NCBI GenBank assembly: GCA_039587475.1
Contig: JBDHIK010000005.1
Location: 1 to 64,000 of the forward strand
Direction: 5' to 3'
DNA: 64,000 nucleotides
Origin: N074bin45 sp039587475
GTDB taxonomy: Bacteria > Gemmatimonadota > Gemmatimonadetes > Gemmatimonadales > GWC2-71-9
The notes below the pieces were generated by a model, which ran no database searches, was not told the origin of the DNA, and saw only the letters and a list, made by a program, of their open reading frames with translations. The position numbers and the translations under genes are program-made. This document shows positions 58,533 to 64,000 of this stretch, piece by piece. The first letter of the stretch is position 1. Each line of letters begins with the position of its first letter.

Positions 58533-59091
58533 ACTGGTCCTGGCGTCCCGCTCTCCACGGCGCATGCAGCTGCTGGAGCTTCTCGGTCTCCCGGTCCGGC
58601 CCCGGCCGGCGGACGTCCCCGAGGAGCGCGCCCCCGGCGAATCGCCGGCGGCCTATGCGGAGCGGTTGGCCAGGGACAAGGCCGGCGCCGTGGAAGGCGA
58701 CTACGTCCTGGGCGCCGATACCATTGTGCTGGTGGACGATCGGGTGCTGGAGAAGCCGACTGATCCCGAGGAGGCCGTGGCCATGTTGCTCCTGTTGCAG
58801 GGCCGCAGCCACCAGGTGATCACCGCGGTCGCGCTCAAGACGGCGGGAGGGATCGAGAGCGCCGTCGAGGTCACCACCGTCACCTTCCGGCCACTCGACG
58901 AACCGTTCCTGCGGGCCTACGTGGCAACGGGGGAACCGCTGGACAAAGCCGGCGCCTACGGCATTCAGGGGTACGGTGCGGCTCTGGTCGACCGGATCGA
59001 GGGAGACTTCTTCTGCGTGATGGGGTTGCCGCTCCGGTTGGTGCTCGACCTGTTGGAGCGAGGTGGTTGGTCCTACGCCTTCAACCGGTAG
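58522..59091 (+). CDS. maf: Maf/YhdE-type nucleoside triphosphate pyrophosphatase
   Basis: The 189-residue house-cleaning enzyme hydrolyses unusual or excess dTTP/UTP-type nucleotides. It has LASRSPRRMQLLELL, GADTIV, GRSHQVITAVAL, and DKAGAYGIQGYGA with the catalytic Asp. Arg and Lys residues in SRSPRR and the loop match the YhdE side of the family. It overlaps dtd and, at its end, the convergent cyclase gene by 19 bases. Confidence 0.93.
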   Translation: MARELVLASRSPRRMQLLELLGLPVRPRPADVPEERAPGESPAAYAERLARDKAGAVEGDYVLGADTIVLVDDRVLEKPTDPEEAVAMLLLLQGRSHQVITAVALKTAGGIESAVEVTTVTFRPLDEPFLRAYVATGEPLDKAGAYGIQGYGAALVDRIEGDFFCVMGLPLRLVLDLLERGGWSYAFNR

Positions 59092-60626
59092 ACCGCGACC
59101 GGCTGCGCTTTGCCCTTGAGCATGATGTCGTCGACTTTCTCGACGTCCGGTCTGGTGTCCAGGAGACTGTAGAACGGCTCGCTGATCAGGATCTCTCCCG
59201 GTCCCGCCATTGCGGTCAATCGAGAGGCGACGTTGACTGCGTCGCCGATCACCGTGTACTCCAGACGGCGCAGGCTGCCGATGTTCCCGGCGAACACGTC
59301 CCCGTGGTTGATGCCGATCCCGATGCCGATCTCGGGCCCCCCCTCGCCACGCCACTTCTCATTCAAGGCGGCGACCCCACGTTGCATGGCGATCGCGGCC
59401 TCGAGGGCTCGGACCTGGTCCCCTTCCTGGGCGATGGGCGCGCCCCAGAGCGCCATGATGGCATCGCCGATGAACTTGTCCAGCGTGCCACCGAACTCGA
59501 ACAGAATGTCCACCATGTCCGTGAAATACTCCGACAGGAGGTGCGCGATGCCGTCGGGGGTCATCCCCTCAGACAGGGTCGTAAAGCCACGAATGTCACT
59601 GAAGAGGATGGTGACCGGGCGGCGTTCGCCGCCCAGGGCGATGTCGTGCTGATGGTCGACGATGGCGGCCGCCACATTGGGCGCGAAGTACCGTTCGAAA
59701 TTGGAGCGGACCATCGCTTCGCGCTGAAGACGCTCCGCGTAGTGGGCCTTGTTGATGGCTACGGCGGCGATCCCGGCATAGGCGATCAGGAATTGAAGAT
59801 CGTCGTCCGAGAAGGCCTCGGTCGCAGCGAGGTTGTCGACGTAGAGCACGCCCAGCACCGAGTCCGCCTGCGGCATGAGTGGGGTGCACATGGCGCTTCG
59901 CACGCTCTGGAGCACTACCGAGCGGCCCTGGAACCGCGTGTCGGCCGCCGCATTGTCCGTCATGAGGGCGACCCGCTCCGTCATGGCTTTGCGGGCGATG
60001 GACCGCGGCACCTCCTGGAATTCCTCGTCGCCCACTCGGCTGCGCGAGACCCGGGCGACCAGGTCACCAGACTCGGGGTCCGCCAGGAGCAGGGCGACAC
60101 GATCGACTCCCATGACGTCGAAGGTGGTGTCGACCACCCGGTTCAGGAGCTTGCCCGGATCGAATTCTCCAGCGAGGGCCTGGGATACGTCGAGCAGCAG
60201 CCGGAGTCGACGTCCCTGCAGCTCTTCGTGGGACAGGCCGGTCAGGGTGGACGCGCCAGCCCCGGACACGGCGACCTGGCGAACGATGGTGCCGCCGGCG
60301 ACCTGAGCGGGCGGGTCGATGGGGGCCGGAGCCGGCGGCGCTTCCTCCACCAACCGGCACTCGACCTTGCCGAAGGTGACCGCGTCCTCAGGCTTGAGGA
60401 TGGCGGCATCGATGCGTTTGCCGTTGACGAATGTGCCATTGGAACTGCCGAGATCACGTACCCGCACCCCGTCCGCCAGGGCCGTCAGTTCCGCGTGCCG
60501 CCGGGAGATGGTGGGGTCGTACAAGGACAGGTCACTGGTGACCGCGCGTCCGACGACGTAGGTACGGCCCGGGGACAAGGCGTACCGCTCGTTCTCTGCG
60601 GAGTTGACCAGTTGGTAGGTCGGCAT
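59073..60626 (-). CDS. FHA-GAF-class III adenylate cyclase
   Basis: The 517-residue signalling protein starts with an FHA domain (about 24-80: VGRAVTSDLSLYDPTISRRHAELTAL, DLGSSNGTFVNG), which binds phosphothreonine. A GAF domain follows (about 150-310: LLLDVSQALAGEF, LGVLYVDNLAA, ALMTDNAAADTRF) and then a class III cyclase (FSDIRGFTTLSE with metal-binding Asp, LDKFIGDAIMALWG with the Lys of ATP-type cyclases, VIGDAVNVASRL). It links Ser/Thr phosphorylation to cAMP. No kinase or CRP-type protein is adjacent. The ATG at 60626 is chosen over a longer frame. Confidence 0.93.
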   Translation of the reverse strand: MPTYQLVNSAENERYALSPGRTYVVGRAVTSDLSLYDPTISRRHAELTALADGVRVRDLGSSNGTFVNGKRIDAAILKPEDAVTFGKVECRLVEEAPPAPAPIDPPAQVAGGTIVRQVAVSGAGASTLTGLSHEELQGRRLRLLLDVSQALAGEFDPGKLLNRVVDTTFDVMGVDRVALLLADPESGDLVARVSRSRVGDEEFQEVPRSIARKAMTERVALMTDNAAADTRFQGRSVVLQSVRSAMCTPLMPQADSVLGVLYVDNLAATEAFSDDDLQFLIAYAGIAAVAINKAHYAERLQREAMVRSNFERYFAPNVAAAIVDHQHDIALGGERRPVTILFSDIRGFTTLSEGMTPDGIAHLLSEYFTDMVDILFEFGGTLDKFIGDAIMALWGAPIAQEGDQVRALEAAIAMQRGVAALNEKWRGEGGPEIGIGIGINHGDVFAGNIGSLRRLEYTVIGDAVNVASRLTAMAGPGEILISEPFYSLLDTRPDVEKVDDIMLKGKAQPVAVYRLKA

Positions 60627-60669
60627 CGGGCCCAAATCTACCGGCGCTGGGGGAGGTGTGCCAGCGGGC

Positions 60670-61260
60670 CTAGCGCGGGGCCGCCACCACGTAGGCACCG
60701 TCGGCAGGGAGGATGGCCCGGAGATTGTCCGAGGCGGGGCGGGACGAAGGCAGCACCGCCACGCGCCCATCGTCGAGGAGTCGACCGATGAACAGAGCCT
60801 CCTCCAACCTCACGTCGGTCTCGTAACGATCCCTGGCCTCGCGCGGGCTGGAGAAGTGTACGGCGTACTTGAAGACCAACTGGGCGCCCGGTCGCAACGG
60901 TGCGTCCGCGCGGATGTCCAGCCCATAGATGCCAGGGAGGGGCCGCAAGGACACGACGACGGAGTCACCCGTCGATCCTCCCTCGAAGGCGTTGGCCGGG
61001 AGGGACAGCTCGGCGAACACGACGTCGTCGGGAGGGCCATGCCGAAGGATGATGACCCGTGGCTGGCCCACGGCCAGCACCACTGTCGTGTCTCCAGCCA
61101 CCGCTCCCGCGGCTTCGAGGACGATGAGGCTGCCTCGCTCCACCAGACGGGTCACGGTCACCGTCCCGTCGCTGGGCGTCCTCGCGCTCCCTCCCCCGCA
61201 GGCGGAAACCAGGACCGTCCACGTGATGGCGGTTGCCCATGCCCGGGAACACCGGAATAT
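60670..61260 (-). CDS. Lipoprotein with an unresolved start
   Basis: The frame encodes a typical lipoprotein signal, RCSRAWATAITWTVLVSACGGGS, with a LVSAC lipobox, and then a domain with VTRLVERGSLIVLEAAG, RVIILRHGPPDDVVFAEL, VSLRPLPGIYGLDIRADAPLRPGA and a beta-rich end. No ATG, GTG or TTG lies at the start of the signal sequence in this frame; the frame is open and the nearest in-frame start is GTG 61329, which would overlap the divergent gene. The start may be non-standard or a base may be lost. The coordinates given begin at the ATA before the signal. Confidence 0.5.
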   Translation of the reverse strand: MFRCSRAWATAITWTVLVSACGGGSARTPSDGTVTVTRLVERGSLIVLEAAGAVAGDTTVVLAVGQPRVIILRHGPPDDVVFAELSLPANAFEGGSTGDSVVVSLRPLPGIYGLDIRADAPLRPGAQLVFKYAVHFSSPREARDRYETDVRLEEALFIGRLLDDGRVAVLPSSRPASDNLRAILPADGAYVVAAPR

Positions 61261-61269
61261 TCGACGAGG

Positions 61270-63210
61270 ATGTCGATACTGCTCCTGTTGCTGTTCGCGC
61301 TCTGCGTCACGCCGCTTCGTGCTCAGCACTGGGAGGCTCCCGCCGCTCGGGCGCTGGTGTCGCGCGCGGTCGAGCGTCGCGCTGCGCAGCGGAGCGATAC
61401 GGCCCTGACGTCGTACCGCGCCAGGGCTGAAGGGTTCGTGTTCTTTTCGACCCAAGTGGGTGAAGGTCTCACCGAGCCGCCAAGGTTGATCAAGGCCGAC
61501 CAACTCGTGGCCGAAGTGTATTGGCGGACCCCGGGGCTGAGCAAGCAGGTCATCCAGGCCTGGAGAGACCGCCGCTACCTCCCGACCGACATCAGCTACC
61601 ACCGGGATCACCTCATGGTGGTCCACGGCAATCTCCCCGACCGCATCACCGTCGGCGCGGGTGATGAGGTGCGCGGCGTGGTGCATCCGTTCGCCCGGGA
61701 CGGTCCCTCCAGGTATGAGTACGCCATTGGCGACTCGATCTCGCTCGGCATGGCTGACCAGGTACTTCGCCTCCTGGCCGTCGACTTCCGGCCGCGAGAC
61801 CCCCAAGCGGGATTGGCCGTTGGAAGGGCCTACCTGGACGCCGCGAGCGGCGATATCGTGCGGCTCCGGCTCGGCTTCACCGCCTCGGCCTATCGGGATG
61901 ATACGGTGGAAGACATCACGTTCATCCTCGAGAACGTGCTGCAGGATGGGAGGTTCTGGCTGCCGTTCCGACAGGAAGTCGAGATTCGGCGCAGGGTCTC
62001 CTGGTTGGACTTCCCCGCCCGCACCGTGATCAGAGTCCGCTGGTCGCTCGACCGCCTCGAAGCCAACCCGGCGCTCGATCCCGGCCTCTTTCGCGGCCCC
62101 CAACTGAGTGGCCTTCCGGCACCGGTGGACTCCGGCGGTCCCTGGGCCGAGCCCATCGAGGAGGCCGCCGAAGCTGCGGCCCGGCCGCTCTCTGAGCAGG
62201 ATCTGGAATCCGCCCGGGTCGAGATCCAGAGGCTGGTCGGGGGCCGGGCTCTGCATACGCTGCAAGGGGCCCGATTGGGCACCAACTCGGTCAGTGACCT
62301 GGTTCTGGTCAATCGCGTCAACGGCCTGCGTCTCGGGGTCGGGGGGACCCTGGGACGGGGCACCGTCGAAGCCCGGGCCTGGCTGGGCTACGGGACGTCT
62401 GACGGCCGGGTGCTCGGTAGCCTGTCGGCAGGGTCGGCCGTCGGCGCGGCAATGGTCTCAGCCAGGCTGTATCGGAAGGTGCTGCTCAGCGGGCTCCTGG
62501 GGCAGGTACGGGTACCCCTGTCGGGCCGCCTGTCCGCTACCGTTGGGCTCGGGGTCGAGGAATCGGAGACCGTTGCGGTCTCGGCAAGCCCGGTCCATGG
62601 GGCCTATCGCCCCAATCCGTCCCTCGGGGCCGGTACCTACGGCCGGGCCTGGCTGGCGCTCCGCCGTGGCGATGGCGGCGTAGGTCTTGCTCAGGACGTC
62701 TACGGGACGATCAGGCTCGAAAGCGGGTACGGGACAACGAGTTACCTCCGAGCCACCGCCCAGGGCACCGGCACTGTGGCGTTGGGGTTCGGGACGGTCC
62801 TGGCGCGGGCCTATCTGGGGTGGGGCAGCGAAGGCCTCCCCGCCTATCGGTCGTTCGTCATGGGTGGGCGACAGACACTCCCCGGGGAGCCGTTCCGGGA
62901 ATGGGGTGGGAGGAGTCTTGCGCTCTTCCACATCGAGTTGCGTACTGCGGTACCCATTCCGGCGATTGACTTGGGTACCTTCGCCTCGACCGGGGATCGG
63001 CTGATGGTGGCCCCTTTCGTGGCGGCCGGGTGGGCGGACCGCGCCATTGCCGGGACCCCGTGGCAGGCTTCGGGCGGTTTCCGGCCGGTGGCCGGTCTGG
63101 GATTCGAGTGGCTGATGAGCATGGTGAGATTGGAATTGGGAGTGGGGCTGTTGGACGGAGGCGTCCAGGTGACGTTCGATGTGACGAGGGGATGGTGGCC
63201 CCTGCTGTAG
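61270..63210 (+). CDS. Large outer-membrane beta-barrel protein, surface-antigen/Omp85-like C terminus
   Basis: The 646-residue protein has a signal peptide (MSILLLLLFALCVTPLRA, cut before QHWE). The N-terminal third has a soluble domain (ARALVSRAVERRAAQRSDTALTSYRARAEGFVFF, VHGNLPDRITVG). The second half is a barrel of amphipathic strands: LGVGGTLGRGTVEARAWLGYG, VPLSGRLSATVGLGVEES, LGLGTVLARAYLGW-like segments and FVMGGRQTLPGEPFREWGG, resembling the surface-antigen part of Omp85 proteins. ATG 61270 has GAGG close before it. Upstream in-frame sequence belongs to the cyclase/lipoprotein region and is not coding. Confidence 0.7.
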   Translation: MSILLLLLFALCVTPLRAQHWEAPAARALVSRAVERRAAQRSDTALTSYRARAEGFVFFSTQVGEGLTEPPRLIKADQLVAEVYWRTPGLSKQVIQAWRDRRYLPTDISYHRDHLMVVHGNLPDRITVGAGDEVRGVVHPFARDGPSRYEYAIGDSISLGMADQVLRLLAVDFRPRDPQAGLAVGRAYLDAASGDIVRLRLGFTASAYRDDTVEDITFILENVLQDGRFWLPFRQEVEIRRRVSWLDFPARTVIRVRWSLDRLEANPALDPGLFRGPQLSGLPAPVDSGGPWAEPIEEAAEAAARPLSEQDLESARVEIQRLVGGRALHTLQGARLGTNSVSDLVLVNRVNGLRLGVGGTLGRGTVEARAWLGYGTSDGRVLGSLSAGSAVGAAMVSARLYRKVLLSGLLGQVRVPLSGRLSATVGLGVEESETVAVSASPVHGAYRPNPSLGAGTYGRAWLALRRGDGGVGLAQDVYGTIRLESGYGTTSYLRATAQGTGTVALGFGTVLARAYLGWGSEGLPAYRSFVMGGRQTLPGEPFREWGGRSLALFHIELRTAVPIPAIDLGTFASTGDRLMVAPFVAAGWADRAIAGTPWQASGGFRPVAGLGFEWLMSMVRLELGVGLLDGGVQVTFDVTRGWWPLL

Positions 63211-63307
63211 CCTGGTGCTGCACTAGCCGCACCGGGCCGCGTGCCGGTATTTTCAGAGGACTCTTCGGGGCCTTCACGGGTCCGACGATTCTTGTGCTGG
63301 GAGAGGT

Positions 63308-64000
63308 ATGAAGTTCTCGGATGAATGGCTGGTCCCAACGGTGGAATCCCTGATCCCGGAAGACGTTCTCACGTCGTTGCGGGGTGGGGAGGGCGACGAG
63401 CCTGTCTCTCTGTGGGAGACGCTCGTCTCGCGCAAGTTGGCGACGGACGATCAGGTGGTCACGGCCATCGCCACCAAGTTCCGCCTGCCGGTCGCGGAGA
63501 TCCACCAGATCGAGGCCAGGGTCCGGGATGCCGTTCCCGAACAGCTGGCCCGCAGCCACAGCGTGATCCCCCTGAAGATCACCGACTCCTACCTGGTGGC
63601 GGCTTCCGCCAATCCATTCGACGTCGACGCCGAGAAGATCCTGGCCTTCGCCACCGGACGTGAGGTGCGATTGCATCTCTGTCCTCCTGGTATCGTCAAG
63701 GAGAAGCTCGACGAGATCTACCGGGCCGAGGACGTGGTCTCCAAGCTCCTCGACGACATGGATGACAGTGCATCCGTCGAGCAGCTCGACGAGGAGGTCG
63801 AGGAACTCGGGGCCACCATCGACGAGGCCAGCCAGCGACCCATCATTCGTCTGGTGGACATGATGCTGGCCGACGGGATCGCCAGCCGGGCCAGTGACAT
63901 CCACGTGGAACCGTCCGAAGGCGGCGTCATCGTCCGCTATCGAATCGACGGCGTGTTGCGGCAGGTCATGAAGATCCCCCGCACCGCCGGGCTGCCCCTC
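63308..64000 (+). CDS. GspE/PilB-type secretion ATPase, N-terminal part cut by the window edge
   Basis: The first 231 codons are present. The start is ATG with GAGAGG before it. The N-terminal MshEN-like domain (PLKITDSYLVAASANPFDVDAEKILAF) is followed by the start of the ATPase core (RPIIRLVDMMLADGIASRASDIHVEPSEGGVIVRYRIDGVLRQV), which is the conserved entry to type II secretion and type IV pilus motors. The Walker motifs lie beyond 64000. GspE and PilB cannot be separated from this part. The gap from 63211 has a weak hairpin ACCGG/CCGGT with TATTTTC after it. Confidence 0.88.
   Translation, partial: MKFSDEWLVPTVESLIPEDVLTSLRGGEGDEPVSLWETLVSRKLATDDQVVTAIATKFRLPVAEIHQIEARVRDAVPEQLARSHSVIPLKITDSYLVAASANPFDVDAEKILAFATGREVRLHLCPPGIVKEKLDEIYRAEDVVSKLLDDMDDSASVEQLDEEVEELGATIDEASQRPIIRLVDMMLADGIASRASDIHVEPSEGGVIVRYRIDGVLRQVMKIPRTAGLPL

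Noticed and set aside
61330..62265. Upstream extension of the 60670 lipoprotein frame
   Set aside because: It would be antisense to the barrel gene at 61270 and lacks any domain; only the part with the signal peptide onward is likely to be coding.
1..64000. tRNA, rRNA, CRISPR array or mobile element
   Set aside because: No T-loop-type motifs with matching stems, no repeat-spacer arrays, and no transposase or integrase were recognised.

Overview
The window is a dense stretch of chromosome from a diderm (outer-membrane) bacterium, roughly two-thirds G+C by eye. The gene repertoire suggests Gemmatimonadota or a close relative: many small outer-membrane beta-barrels, menaquinone-type genes, a BTAD-type regulator, an F-ATPase operon that opens with small AtpZ/AtpI-like proteins, and Gram-negative lipoproteins. 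This placement is an inference from gene content; there is no rRNA or tRNA gene in the window to test it. No insertion sequence, prophage, CRISPR array or plasmid function was seen, so most of the window looks like core genome. Stop and start codons overlap very often (ATGA, GTGA, TTGA, TGATG), which marks the operons clearly.

Layout: 1-3.1 kb holds a cut-off BTAD regulator, a secreted lipoprotein behind a 17-bp palindrome, an unknown secreted protein and a MoxR ATPase. 3.3-6.5 kb is an F-ATPase operon that stops after atpH; atpA, G, D and C are absent from the window, atpB and atpE are separated by a 7-bp tandem repeat, and a decayed FAD-oxidoreductase fragment follows. 6.7-17.4 kb is a long plus-strand run: a four-cluster ferredoxin, a cupin, a sugar nucleotidyltransferase, a LeuA-like enzyme, a DUF885 metalloprotease, a reductase, a lipoprotein, an NAD-type isocitrate dehydrogenase and envelope or phosphoesterase genes. 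17.5-24.3 kb is an acyl-CoA oxidation module: glutaryl-CoA dehydrogenase, EtfB, EtfA, a beta-barrel, ETF:quinone oxidoreductase and an acyltransferase.

24.4-34.9 kb is mostly minus strand: lipase-like protein, YjbQ, a transporter, HtpX, and a molybdenum-cofactor finishing set (moeA, mobB, mobA, fdhD). Upstream of fdhD lies a divergent 6-pyruvoyl-tetrahydropterin-synthase-like gene that keeps its zinc ligands but has lost the catalytic Cys, Asp and His; this is the most interesting gene here. A beta-barrel gene and gpmI complete that operon. 35-40.3 kb carries an SH3 protein, guaB with a structured leader, a DHH phosphoesterase and Mrp. 40.3-43.6 kb is an ECF sigma/anti-sigma operon with two envelope proteins. 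43.7-47.9 kb carries the late menaquinone steps (methyltransferase, UbiD, UbiA, UbiX types).

48-64 kb holds repair genes (a short UvrC-like protein, mutM), purD, an M48 protease, a transsulfuration-type PLP enzyme, glmM-glmS with a strong terminator, dtd-maf, an FHA-GAF-cyclase, a large outer-membrane protein and the start of a GspE/PilB-type ATPase. Several promoters resemble the sigma-70 consensus and lie only 6-10 bases ahead of the start codon, which suggests leaderless mRNAs are common in this genome.
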